From Flavobacterium profundi (GTDB taxonomy: Bacteria > Bacteroidota > Bacteroidia > Flavobacteriales > Flavobacteriaceae): 64,000 nucleotides of DNA. This document shows, in pieces, positions 19,111-27,089 of the stretch. Location of the stretch: positions 62,001-126,000 of the forward strand of contig NZ_VDCZ01000010.1 in assembly GCF_006491645.1 (NCBI RefSeq). The letters are read 5' to 3'. The notes beneath the pieces were generated by a model. It was not told the origin of the DNA. It searched no databases and saw nothing but the letters and a program-made list of their open reading frames with translations. Position 1 is the first letter of the stretch; each line of letters opens with the position of its first letter. A program made the translations under genes and the position numbers.

Positions 19111-19791
19111 AATATAAAAGATAAAACCTACATTAAAAGAATTTAGTCCTAAATCTTTTCCTTCAATTTTAACATTGTCAAAATTAGATTGTAAACCATA
19201 ATAAGCATACATATTAATGGTATTATACCCTACACTTAAATAAGGCCCATATTGAATTTTAGTGAGTTCATTACTGTTTCTTATACCATAACTCTCCGTA
19301 TTGGATTCAAAAATACTTTTACTAGCAAATAGGTAACTCACTTTAAACCCTGTATAAATTCTCCAAAACTTATGACTTTCATAACCTGCATTACGCCATC
19401 TAATTTCGAGCGGTAATTCAACATAATGCAAACGTAATTTACTTTTATTGTAACTATTATCTATACTGTAAGAATTTTGACCAGAAGTAGCATCAATAGC
19501 AATCTTAAGATTATGCTTAATGTCGTTATAAGAATATCCTAATCCTAAACCAATAGCCCATTTTCTATCTTTTGTAATAGGCATATCTCTTAAAAACCCT
19601 AACGTAACACCAGAAGAAAAAGAATACTGTGAATACCCACTTGGTGCATTTCTAAGTAAATTATACGTTATTGAAAAATAGAATTGATCTTCTCTAAAAA
19701 GAGAATCAACAGGAATTGTTCTTTCCTCTTTTTCCTGAGAAAAAGACACTGTAACAACACTTAAGTATAACAACAATAACAGTCTAGGCAT
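19105..19791 (-). CDS. outer-membrane beta-barrel protein, PorT-like
   Basis: The 228-residue protein starts with the signal peptide MPRLLLLLYLSVVTVSFSQ. It continues with amphipathic strands (AIGLGLGYSYNDIKHNLKI, YVELPLEIRWRN, YLSVGYNTINMYAYYGL) and ends in FNVGFIFYIL. This is the small eight-strand porin/PorT-like fold. Size and position next to exbD genes are compatible with the PorT family linked to the type IX secretion system, but I cannot separate PorT from related barrels by eye. It lies downstream of exbD beyond a terminator, so it is partly uncoupled from that operon. Confidence 0.75.
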   Translation of the reverse strand: MPRLLLLLYLSVVTVSFSQEKEERTIPVDSLFREDQFYFSITYNLLRNAPSGYSQYSFSSGVTLGFLRDMPITKDRKWAIGLGLGYSYNDIKHNLKIAIDATSGQNSYSIDNSYNKSKLRLHYVELPLEIRWRNAGYESHKFWRIYTGFKVSYLFASKSIFESNTESYGIRNSNELTKIQYGPYLSVGYNTINMYAYYGLQSNFDNVKIEGKDLGLNSFNVGFIFYIL

Positions 19792-19825
19792 TTTAATTAT
19801 TTGGAATTAGATTATAAAATTAATA

Positions 19826-19852
19826 AAAAAAGGTACGCTATGCGTACCTTTT
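19826..19852 (-). terminator. terminator of the exbB/exbD operon
   Basis: Stem GGTACGC / GCGTACC with a 3-nt loop, flanked by A/T pairs, with a T-run on the minus strand. It lies just after the stop of the second exbD gene. Confidence 0.75.
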
Positions 19853-19877
19853 ACTTATATTTAAACGAAAAGATTAA

Positions 19878-20351
19878 TTAATCTAAAGGGTTACCTTTAT
19901 TTGTTGTATAGTTAACTTTTAATTGTTCTACTTTACGTAACTCAGTTTTGATATCTTGTATCAATCCCATTCTAACTTCTTTGTCAATTTTTAAAGAAGC
20001 TGTTAAATATTTCTCATCTTCAGAGTTTCTTTCAGCTCTTTCAGTAATTACAAAACTTCTAATATCTGAAACCGAAGAGATTTTATCATTTAACTGAATA
20101 CGATCTGATCCACCTAATTTATTTGCATAATTAGCTTTTGGCTTTCCTACATAAATATACATGATGTAGTTTTTCTTATGCAACTTAGCAGTTTGATCTG
20201 CTTTAGGCAATCTGTTTTCAATCATCAAATCACTATCCTTCATGGTAGTAGCAGTCATAAAGAAGAACAAAAGCATGAATACAATATCCGGTAACGATGC
20301 TGTTGAAATTCCAGGTGTTCCACCTGATTTTTTCTTTTTAAATTTAGACAT
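19878..20351 (-). CDS. ExbD/TolR family biopolymer transport protein
   Basis: The 157-residue protein has a short basic cytoplasmic N-terminus, one membrane helix (LPDIVFMLLFFFMTATT, residues 20-36) with the conserved proton-path aspartate Asp22, and a periplasmic domain. ExbD works with an ExbB/TolQ-type channel to couple the proton motive force to an energised partner such as TonB. It is the second of two consecutive ExbD genes, and its N-terminus is Gly/Lys-rich. Confidence 0.93.
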   Translation of the reverse strand: MSKFKKKKSGGTPGISTASLPDIVFMLLFFFMTATTMKDSDLMIENRLPKADQTAKLHKKNYIMYIYVGKPKANYANKLGGSDRIQLNDKISSVSDIRSFVITERAERNSEDEKYLTASLKIDKEVRMGLIQDIKTELRKVEQLKVNYTTNKGNPLD

Positions 20352-20374
20352 AATTTCTAAAACTTAAAGGGTTA

Positions 20375-20983
20375 TTAGTTCTTTTTAGGTTCTGCTTCTG
20401 AAAGTCTCATTGGATATAAATCTTGAATCAATTTAACCTTAGGTTGTAAATCATCAATTAATCCATCTACCGCTTTTGATGCTGGGTCATTTGCAATATA
20501 CTCTATTTCTGTATACTTTCTATTGTAACGTCTCATACTCTCTCTATCTCTTAAGAAATAGTAAGCCGCTACAAGTTCGTTTTGAACAGCAATATACGTT
20601 TCATAGGTTGTTTGACCGTCATTCATTAAAGAGATAACTGCATCATCTGGTCCATCAGACGAATTTGGATCTTTCTTTCCTTGACAATACGAACACTGTT
20701 GTGCTCCATTATTATCTAAGAAATCAATTGCCGCTTGCCTTAGCTCTCTGATATCCATTGGTCTCTCATTAACTAAAAGTTGATTATCACGGTTTACTAG
20801 AACACGCATAATATTTCTTTCATTAATTGGCGGAACCGGTGGATTTTCTTCATATCTAGGCAACAATCTATTGATTCCCTGATCAACTCCAATGGTAGTT
20901 GTGACCAAGAAGAAGATTAAAAGAAGGAAAGCAATATCTGCCATAGAACCAGCATTTACCTCTGGTGCTTCTCTTTTTGCCAT
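20375..20983 (-). CDS. ExbD/TolR family biopolymer transport protein, long form
   Basis: The 202-residue protein has one membrane helix near residues 14-32 (GSMADIAFLLLIFFLVTTT) with the conserved Asp16. Its periplasmic domain is longer than in the neighbour and carries an insert with a CSYC motif (residues 97-100), a possible disulfide or metal site not seen in the shorter paralogue. It lies 2 nt after the preceding membrane-protein gene in the same operon. Confidence 0.93.
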   Translation of the reverse strand: MAKREAPEVNAGSMADIAFLLLIFFLVTTTIGVDQGINRLLPRYEENPPVPPINERNIMRVLVNRDNQLLVNERPMDIRELRQAAIDFLDNNGAQQCSYCQGKKDPNSSDGPDDAVISLMNDGQTTYETYIAVQNELVAAYYFLRDRESMRRYNRKYTEIEYIANDPASKAVDGLIDDLQPKVKLIQDLYPMRLSEAEPKKN

Positions 20984-20985
20984 AA

Positions 20986-21408
20986 TTATTTTTTAATTTT
21001 TGTGAATCCAGCCCAAACCATTGTTCCTAAAGCAACAACTGTAAGGATGTAAAAAGCATTCAATCCTGCACCTACTAATTTTGGTGTTGAACCAGAATAT
21101 ACTTCTCCATTAGCTTTAACATCGTCCCCATTTGCAAGTAAGTAAGATACTACTAATACTCCAGCAAATAAAGCAACTGAAATTAAAGTCTTTTTTAAAT
21201 TTTCTGAATCGGAAAACAAATTCTTTAATACATATATCAATACAATACCAATACAAATTGCAAGTACAATATAAGATAAATAAATTAAAGGAGTAATCCA
21301 TTTATTGTCTGCACCATCTTCTGAAGAAGCCATAAGTAATCCTAAGAATAGAACACTTACCACTGCAAGAATGATAGCTGCAAATTTTGTTATCTTGTGT
21401 AAATTCAT
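20986..21408 (-). CDS. small four-helix membrane protein of the ExbB/ExbD cluster
   Basis: The 140-residue product has four hydrophobic segments (about residues 10-27, 38-63, 75-92, 112-133), short charged loops and a basic C-terminal KKIKK-like tail. I do not recognise a named family. It lies between the MotA/TolQ/ExbB homologue and the long ExbD with gaps of 21 and 2 nt, so it is likely an accessory subunit of this energy-transducing complex. Confidence 0.8.
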   Translation of the reverse strand: MNLHKITKFAAIILAVVSVLFLGLLMASSEDGADNKWITPLIYLSYIVLAICIGIVLIYVLKNLFSDSENLKKTLISVALFAGVLVVSYLLANGDDVKANGEVYSGSTPKLVGAGLNAFYILTVVALGTMVWAGFTKIKK

Positions 21409-21429
21409 GAGAATTGTCTTTTTATGTTA

Positions 21430-22263
21430 TTATTTTCTGTAATCAGACAAGATATCAATTAAGCTAATTGATGCGTCTTCCATATCATTAACGATAGAAT
21501 CGATTTTAGCGATAATATAGTTATAGAAAATTTGTAAAATAATAGCTACAATAAGACCGAATACTGTTGTTAATAAGGCAACTTTAATACCTCCAGCAAC
21601 TAATGATGGCTCCATAGATCCAGCTGATTGAATTTGGTCAAACGCCTCAATCATACCGATTACTGTTCCCATGAATCCTAACATCGGTGCTAACGCGATG
21701 AATAAAGAAATCCAAGATACGTTTTTCTCTAATTGTCCCATTTGTACTCCACCATAAGCTACAACAGCTTTCTCTGCAGAATCAATTCCGTGAGCTTGTC
21801 TGTCTAATCCTTGGTAGAAAATAGATGCTACTGGACCAGAAGTGTTTCTACAAACTTCTTTTGCAGCTTCAACACCACCAGATTTTAATGCATCTTCTAC
21901 GTCTGCAATTAATTTTTTAGAGTTAGTAGTTGAAAGATTTAAATAAATAATTCTTTCTATAGCAATTGCTAATCCTAAAATCAAACAGATTAATACAATT
22001 CCCATAAATCCAGGACCTCCTTCAATGAAACGTTGTTTCATTTTTTGAGTAAAAGTTGCTTCGTCTTCTGTTGTAGTAACAACATCAACAACTTCTTCGT
22101 CAGATGTTACTGCATCGTCAGTTGCTACTGCATCATCAGTTGTTTCGTCAACCATTTCAGTAGCTGTTGCAGTTGTATCAGCTGCCTCAGTAGATTCTTG
22201 AGCTTGAATGTTACCAAAAGTCATAAGCCCTGTGATTGCTAAAATAGAAAATAATCTTTTCAT
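21430..22263 (-). CDS. MotA/TolQ/ExbB family proton channel with signal peptide and acidic extension
   Basis: The C-terminal ~200 residues of the 277-residue protein match the family. A first helix (GFMGIVLICLILGLAIAIER) is followed by a cytoplasmic loop and two helices, with LAPMLGFMGTVIGMIEAF near residue 190. Unlike typical TolQ/ExbB it starts with a Sec signal peptide (MKRLFSILAITGLMTFGNIQA). A ~50-residue stretch of Asp, Glu, Thr, Val and Ala follows and should lie in the periplasm. It heads an operon with two ExbD genes. No tonB gene is in the window, so the powered partner is unknown. Confidence 0.93.
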   Translation of the reverse strand: MKRLFSILAITGLMTFGNIQAQESTEAADTTATATEMVDETTDDAVATDDAVTSDEEVVDVVTTTEDEATFTQKMKQRFIEGGPGFMGIVLICLILGLAIAIERIIYLNLSTTNSKKLIADVEDALKSGGVEAAKEVCRNTSGPVASIFYQGLDRQAHGIDSAEKAVVAYGGVQMGQLEKNVSWISLFIALAPMLGFMGTVIGMIEAFDQIQSAGSMEPSLVAGGIKVALLTTVFGLIVAIILQIFYNYIIAKIDSIVNDMEDASISLIDILSDYRK

Positions 22264-22342
22264 CGCTTTTGTTCTTAATTTAATTAGTTAATTGGGTTAA
22301 ATGTATAAAATTATTTATGAAATTAAAAATATTTTATTCCTG

Positions 22343-22430
22343 CGGAGAGGAAGGGATTCGAACCCTCGATGCCCTTTAGGGGCATACATACTTTCCAGGC
22401 ATGCTCCTTCGACCTCTCGGACACCTCTCC
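22343..22430 (-). tRNA. tRNA-Ser (GGA)
   Basis: The minus strand folds into an 88-nt class II tRNA. The acceptor GGAGAGG pairs with CCTCTCC, the discriminator is G, and the T-loop reads GGTTCGAATCC. A long variable arm carries GCCC/GGGC. The anticodon loop CTGGAAA has anticodon GGA (22396-22394). The 3' CCA is not encoded. Confidence 0.97.
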
Positions 22431-22505
22431 TTGACAATGTTCAATTTCAAGGGCGCTAAATAACGTAAAAATTCTCACGTATAAAAATTTTAGTGCTATT
22501 TTTTA

Positions 22506-23531
22506 CTATATTTCTCCTCGTAAGCTGGTTTCAAAAATGGTTTTGAACACCTTATGAGACACTTTTTGACCTAATAAATACATCAATTTTGTAATTGCAG
22601 CTTCTGTTGTAATATCATATCCAGAAATAACTCCAATCTTTTTTAATTGCGTACTCGTCTCGTATTGTCCCATAGTAACAGCACCTCCACTACATTGCGT
22701 TACGTTTATAACGTGAATATTATTATTTATTGCTTCTTGTAATTTTTCTATGAACCATTTTTCTGAGGGTGCATTTCCAGAACCATAGGTTTCTAATACA
22801 ATCCCTTTTAAATTTTTTATATGTATAATAGCATCCATCACTGCTGCTGTAATCCCTGGAAAAACTTTTAAAATAACTACATTTTGATCAAAATCCAAGT
22901 TTACCTTTAGTGCTTTAGTGTTTGCTTTTTTTAGAATTGCTTCTTTATTCACTTTTAAATGAACCCCTGACTCCGCTAATTCAGGGAAATTTGGAGACGC
23001 AAATGCATTAAAATGTTCCGCACTTATTTTAGTAGTTCGGTTTCCTCTATATAATTTATATTCAAAATACAAGCAAACTTCTTGGATTACTGCTTTTCCT
23101 TTTTCTTTCAAAGAAGCTATTTGTATGGCTGTAATTAAATTTTCTTTAGCATCGGTTCTTAAGTCTCCAATAGGCAATTGTGAACCCGTAAAAACCACAG
23201 GTTTTGATAAATTTTCGAGCATAAAACTTAAGGCAGAAGCACTGTAAGACATCGTATCTGACCCGTGCAAAACCACAAATCCATCAAATTTTGTGAAATT
23301 TTCTTGAATAATTCCTGCGATTTGTTGCCAATACTTCACATTCATATTGGAAGAATCGATGGGTTCTTCAAACGACAGAGTATCAATTTCACAATCTAAG
23401 AGTTTAATTTCAGGGATTTTATTGAGTAATTTTTTAAAATTAAATGCTTTTAAAGCACCCGAAACAGTACTTTTAACCATTCCAATGGTACCTCCTGTAT
23501 AGATTAATAAAATATTGGGTTTATTTGGCAT
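22506..23531 (-). CDS. ansA: type I (cytoplasmic) L-asparaginase
   Basis: It hydrolyses asparagine to aspartate and ammonia. The 341-residue protein shows the first catalytic threonine motif IYTGGTIGM at residues 10-18 and the second, VLHGSDTMSYSASAL, near 87-101. There is no signal peptide, so it is the cytoplasmic type I form. Its start overlaps the preceding acyltransferase gene by 11 nt, indicating translational coupling in a TatD-acyltransferase-ansA operon. Confidence 0.95.
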   Translation of the reverse strand: MPNKPNILLIYTGGTIGMVKSTVSGALKAFNFKKLLNKIPEIKLLDCEIDTLSFEEPIDSSNMNVKYWQQIAGIIQENFTKFDGFVVLHGSDTMSYSASALSFMLENLSKPVVFTGSQLPIGDLRTDAKENLITAIQIASLKEKGKAVIQEVCLYFEYKLYRGNRTTKISAEHFNAFASPNFPELAESGVHLKVNKEAILKKANTKALKVNLDFDQNVVILKVFPGITAAVMDAIIHIKNLKGIVLETYGSGNAPSEKWFIEKLQEAINNNIHVINVTQCSGGAVTMGQYETSTQLKKIGVISGYDITTEAAITKLMYLLGQKVSHKVFKTIFETSLRGEI

Positions 23532-24657
23532 TGTGATACTTCATTTTATTAACCACAGGATTCGCATACATAGCTAAAAAACCATCTCTTACCGTAGGAT
23601 TATCCGTATCAATTCGCATTTCAAAACGTCTCTGAAACAATTGCTTTTCTTCTTTAGTGTAATAAGTGACAAATTGTTCAGTTTGATGTAAGATATCGTA
23701 AGCTATATAATTGGTAGGCCAAAGCTTGTAATTTTGTAAAATAGAATCATCAATTACATTGGCTAAAGCTTGAATTTGTTTATTTGAATTATCAAAATCA
23801 CTCTTAATCATATCCAATTCATGCTGAATAATATCGCCAACATGAATATGAATTCTTTTTTTCTGACCAATAATCCCACTTAAAAGCGTTATAAAATCTT
23901 CATTTTTCTCCTTAATATATACTTCATCTTTGGCTTGAGCCAATAACTGCGGCATTTTTAAAGCATCTGTAGGATCATATTCGTAAGAAATAGAAACAGG
24001 GACTATTTTTAATTTTTTGAAAAAGTCCATCACATTATTTTCATCGGAAGCCATGGCAACCATTTTTAAAACTCCTTGGTGGGTTGCGTCATTACCATCT
24101 TTGGTTCGACCTTCTCTTTGAGCAATCCAAACCGATCTATTTTCTTTATTCAAAAGATGATACATGTACTCTGACATTAACTTTGAGCTTTGCAATAATT
24201 CTCTAGGAGAAAGATTGCGCTGTACTAAAAAGTTTCTATTGAGTTTTGATAATTTTAAGACAAAATCTTTTTTAACCAAATTATCTCCAATAGCTGAAGC
24301 CGTCATGACTAATCCATGATCAAAAAGGGAAACATTTAGTAAAGAGGTATCTAAAATAATATCTCTGTGATTAGAGATAAACAAATAAGGTGTATTTCTT
24401 TCTAATTTTTCAAAACCAGAAGTTGTTAATCCATCCGAACTTTTTTCTAAAACTTTTTGTACGGATTGATACACAAAATTAATTTGAAAATCTCTTATGG
24501 AATGTGTTTTTTTTAATTGTTCTTTCCAAACTTCATCAGCTACATCTGGGAATGTAAAATTCATCATCGCTTTTAACATAGGATGGTTTAATGATGCACA
24601 TAGGGCTTCATTTACTTCTGAATCATAGTAAGGACGAATACTATCGAATTTTGACAT
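23521..24657 (-). CDS. PlsC/PlsB-like glycerolipid acyltransferase
   Basis: The 378-residue protein carries acyltransferase block I as NHRDIILD (HX4D) near residue 106 and a block III-like REGRTKDGND near 185. The family transfers acyl chains to glycerol phosphates in phospholipid synthesis, at the inner face of the membrane. I chose the ATG at 24657 (MSKFDSIRPYYDSE), since the 10 residues encoded upstream (MFFCVLIFIN) look like untranslated leader. The protein is longer than a standard PlsC, and the exact acceptor is uncertain. It overlaps ansA by 11 nt. Confidence 0.88.
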   Translation of the reverse strand: MSKFDSIRPYYDSEVNEALCASLNHPMLKAMMNFTFPDVADEVWKEQLKKTHSIRDFQINFVYQSVQKVLEKSSDGLTTSGFEKLERNTPYLFISNHRDIILDTSLLNVSLFDHGLVMTASAIGDNLVKKDFVLKLSKLNRNFLVQRNLSPRELLQSSKLMSEYMYHLLNKENRSVWIAQREGRTKDGNDATHQGVLKMVAMASDENNVMDFFKKLKIVPVSISYEYDPTDALKMPQLLAQAKDEVYIKEKNEDFITLLSGIIGQKKRIHIHVGDIIQHELDMIKSDFDNSNKQIQALANVIDDSILQNYKLWPTNYIAYDILHQTEQFVTYYTKEEKQLFQRRFEMRIDTDNPTVRDGFLAMYANPVVNKMKYHNAK

Positions 24658-24717
24658 ATTAATAAAAATCAATACACAAAAGAACAAAAAAAATAATAAA
24701 TGAAGATGAAATCATCG

Positions 24718-25518
24718 TTAAATTCCGAAAATTGCTTTGGAGTTGGCCGTTGTAATCGCTGCGATTTCTGCTACAGAAAGCTGGTAAATTTCAGCTAACT
24801 TTTGGGCAACCAACAAAGTATAACTGCTCTCATTGCGTTTTCCTCTATGAGGAACAGGTGCCAAATAAGGTGCATCGGTCTCTAAAACGATATGTTGTAA
24901 ATTGATTTCATTTAAAAATTGATCAATTTTTCCATTTTTAAAAGTAGCTACTCCTCCTATTCCTAATTTCATATTCAAATCGATGGCTCTTTTTGCTTGA
25001 TTAAAATCACCTGTAAAACAATGAAATATTCCAAACAAATCAGCAGCTCTTTCTTCTTCTAAAACTTCAAAAACCTCATCAAAAGCATCTCTACAATGAA
25101 TATTGATAGCCAATTGATATTTTTTAGCCAATTGAATTTGGTATTGAAAAGCTTCTTGTTGTTCTTTTAAATAGGTTTTATCCCAATACAAATCGATTCC
25201 AATTTCTCCAATGGCATAAAACTTTCTTGAAGCCAATTGTTTTTCTACATGAGCCAGTTCTTCTTTGTAATTTTCCTTAACATACGTTGGGTGCAATCCC
25301 ATCATTAAAAAAATATTATCCGGATATTGTTTTTCCAAATCATACATTTTTTGCGTACAACTGGAATCTATTGAAGGTAAGAAAAAACGGGAAACTCCAA
25401 CATTTATGGCACGTTGAATCATGATATCTCTATCTGCATCAAATTCTTCACTATATAAATGAGTATGTGTATCTGTTAATTGTAATAAGGTATTCAAAAC
25501 GTTTGTATTTGGTTGCAA
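24718..25518 (-). CDS. tatD: TatD family metal-dependent hydrolase/DNase
   Basis: The 266-residue TIM-barrel protein shows every TatD metal-binding motif: TDTHTHLYSEEFDADRD near residue 15, GEIGIDLYWD near 97-106, NIHCRDAFDEV near 133-143, FHCFTGD near 159, and LETDAPYLAP near 207-216. The family has 3'-5' exonuclease activity on DNA and RNA. The start at 25518 adds 14 residues before the usual LTDTHTHL, and a non-ATG start closer in cannot be excluded. It lies 60 nt upstream of the acyltransferase. Confidence 0.94.
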   Translation of the reverse strand: MQPNTNVLNTLLQLTDTHTHLYSEEFDADRDIMIQRAINVGVSRFFLPSIDSSCTQKMYDLEKQYPDNIFLMMGLHPTYVKENYKEELAHVEKQLASRKFYAIGEIGIDLYWDKTYLKEQQEAFQYQIQLAKKYQLAINIHCRDAFDEVFEVLEEERAADLFGIFHCFTGDFNQAKRAIDLNMKLGIGGVATFKNGKIDQFLNEINLQHIVLETDAPYLAPVPHRGKRNESSYTLLVAQKLAEIYQLSVAEIAAITTANSKAIFGI

Positions 25519-25544
25519 AAATAGAATCTTTATTTGGCTTAAAC

Positions 25545-25572
25545 TAAAAAAGCTACTGAATATTCAGCAGCT
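25545..25572 (-). terminator. terminator of the sigma/anti-sigma operon
   Basis: AGCTGCTGA and TCAGTAGCT form a stem with one mismatch around an ATAT loop, directly followed by a T-run on the minus strand. It lies 26 nt past the stop of the anti-sigma-like gene. Confidence 0.65.
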
Positions 25573-25597
25573 CTTTCTTTTCTTTTTCATGTAGCGT

Positions 25598-26317
25598 TTA
25601 TAATTTTTCAAGTATTTCTTGTGCTTTATTATAATCGTCAGCCGATTCAGGCAACACCTCTAAAAGTTGTTTGCAAGAGGAATAATCTTTCTGTTTTAAC
25701 TTAGACAAACCCAAATACCAAATCGCCTTTTCTTTATAAACGGAATTTCCACTTTTTATAGCTTGCAATAAAGTTTCTGCTTGTTCAAATTTATTGACCT
25801 CAAGTAAAGCAATCGCATAGTATAAATTAATTTCTTCATTTCGATTTGCTTGCGGAATTTGTTCAAAATAACCAACAGCACTTTCATATGCTTTTGTATT
25901 AAAAGCGTCTTGAGCTTCTTTCAAAATTGCAACACCTTCGCTTCTTGCTGTAAAATAGGCCTTTTCATGTTGGTTGTACTCTACATACTTTGGTTCGTTG
26001 CTTTGCATAAAAAACCAAATGGAGCAAAATAATACCACAGTAGCTGCAACCGCAAACCATTTGGAATACATTGGAACTATTTTTGAACTATTTTTATTAG
26101 ATTGATTTTCAAGAGCTATCTGTTTTAGATTTTGTTTAAAAGCAGCTGTTTCACCTGAAAACTTAGTTTTTAAAAATTGATGGGTTTGTTGATACAACTC
26201 GAAACTTTCTTTCCAATACGTATCTTCTAGCAGTTTTTTCTCAAAAGCTGCCCTATCCTCAAGATTCATTTCATTTCCTAAATACTGCTCAAAAGCAAAG
26301 TACATCTCTTCTTGCAT
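25598..26317 (-). CDS. membrane anti-sigma-like protein with periplasmic TPR domain
   Basis: The 239-residue protein has a helical cytoplasmic N-terminal domain (residues 1-85; LNLEDRAAFEKKLL-like segment at 18-31) typical of Bacteroidota anti-sigma factors without a zinc site. One membrane helix follows at 87-104 (WFAVAATVVLFCSIWFF). A periplasmic C-terminus holds TPR-like repeats (AQDAFNTKAYESAVGYFEQI, ALLEVNKFEQAETLLQAI, LSKLKQKDYSSCKQLLEV). Its start codon lies 1 nt after the sigma factor stop, the usual arrangement of sigma/anti-sigma pairs. The periplasmic TPR region is the likely signal receiver. The anti-sigma role is inferred from position and architecture. Confidence 0.85.
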   Translation of the reverse strand: MQEEMYFAFEQYLGNEMNLEDRAAFEKKLLEDTYWKESFELYQQTHQFLKTKFSGETAAFKQNLKQIALENQSNKNSSKIVPMYSKWFAVAATVVLFCSIWFFMQSNEPKYVEYNQHEKAYFTARSEGVAILKEAQDAFNTKAYESAVGYFEQIPQANRNEEINLYYAIALLEVNKFEQAETLLQAIKSGNSVYKEKAIWYLGLSKLKQKDYSSCKQLLEVLPESADDYNKAQEILEKL

Positions 26318-26318
26318 C

Positions 26319-26903
26319 TTATTTATTTTTTAAAGATTGATAGTGAACCGATTCTCGAATTAATTGCGTTAACTGTCCAGTACAAAGTGATTTTTTCTTT
26401 CTCACATATGCATACGTTACACCTAATTTTACCGCTACTTCTTCCATGCTTTTGGTCACAAAACTTAATCGTAACACTTCTTTACATTTTTCCCCTAATT
26501 GTTGAAACATTAAATCAAATAAGGCTTGTTTTTCAGAAAAAGTTTCAGTTTGAAATACCATTTCTTGAAGCGATTCATCTTTAGATACATTTTCATTTAG
26601 GAATGTTACCTCCTTTTGTGAAGATTTTTTCAATTCGTTCAACCACTTCCTTTTACAGAGTAAGAAAAAATAAGCATCAAACGGACAGGTTAATTGTAAT
26701 TTTTTTTCGGTAGCTTGTTGATAAATCGTAATTAAAACTTCCTGAACCACATCTTGTGCTTCGGCTTCACTTCCATTATTATTTTTGATATGTTGAATTA
26801 CTTTGGGAACAAATTTTTTATAAATTGCTTGTATAACTGAAGTGTTATTCTCCTTCAAACCCGTTATATAAAATTGATCTTCATGCAGTTGTTTTTCACT
26901 CAT
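26319..26903 (-). CDS. ECF-type RNA polymerase sigma factor
   Basis: The 194-residue protein has sigma region 2 at about residues 20-90 (EAEAQDVVQEVLITIYQQA, PFDAYFFLLCKRKWLNELKK) and region 4 at about 130-185 (KCKEVLRLSFVTKSMEEVAVKLGVTYAYV is split by the expected helix-turn-helix). It lacks regions 1.1 and 3. It is co-transcribed with the anti-sigma-like gene 1 nt downstream and divergent from the CHAT operon. Tandem promoter-like repeats between the two units suggest it drives that operon. Confidence 0.94.
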   Translation of the reverse strand: MSEKQLHEDQFYITGLKENNTSVIQAIYKKFVPKVIQHIKNNNGSEAEAQDVVQEVLITIYQQATEKKLQLTCPFDAYFFLLCKRKWLNELKKSSQKEVTFLNENVSKDESLQEMVFQTETFSEKQALFDLMFQQLGEKCKEVLRLSFVTKSMEEVAVKLGVTYAYVRKKKSLCTGQLTQLIRESVHYQSLKNK

Positions 26904-26939
26904 ATCTATTTATTTATTAGCTAAGATATAAAGAAACTA

Positions 26940-26967
26940 CAAAATTAAAATAATTAAGGGGTAACAA
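26940..26967 (-). promoter_or_regulatory. primary-sigma promoter of the ECF sigma gene
   Basis: On the minus strand TTG (26967-26965), 17 nt, TAATTTTG (26947-26940) is a full match to the Bacteroidota consensus. It gives a leader of about 30 nt. The TTG is inside the distal ECF-like repeat on the other strand. Confidence 0.55.
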
Positions 26968-26992
26968 TTCATTGCCTTTGTGGATATACTAG
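26958..26992 (+). promoter_or_regulatory. distal ECF-type promoter-like repeat
   Basis: GGGGTAACAATTCA, 11 variable nt, then GATATACTAG. The same two blocks with the same spacing recur 66 bp downstream. TATACTAGTATA at 26985-26996 is a perfect palindrome in this copy only. Confidence 0.6.
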
Positions 26993-27023
26993 TATAAAAC
27001 CTTTTGACTGTTTTTTTACTAAA

Positions 27024-27058
27024 GGGGTAACAATTCAAACAAAAAGTTGATATACTAG
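27024..27058 (+). promoter_or_regulatory. proximal ECF-type promoter-like repeat
   Basis: GGGGTAACAATTCA, 11 variable nt, then GATATACTAG, 31 nt before the lipoprotein start codon. The conserved ends and diverged middle look like -35 and -10 elements. Confidence 0.65.
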
Positions 27059-27089
27059 AAAATAACTATAAATTAAAAAATTAGAAATC

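Noticed and set aside
21430..22263. Flagellar motor reading of the MotA-type gene
   Set aside because: The adjacent genes are ExbD-type, there are no flagellar genes, and the organism looks like a flavobacterium, so a TolQ/ExbB role is far more likely.
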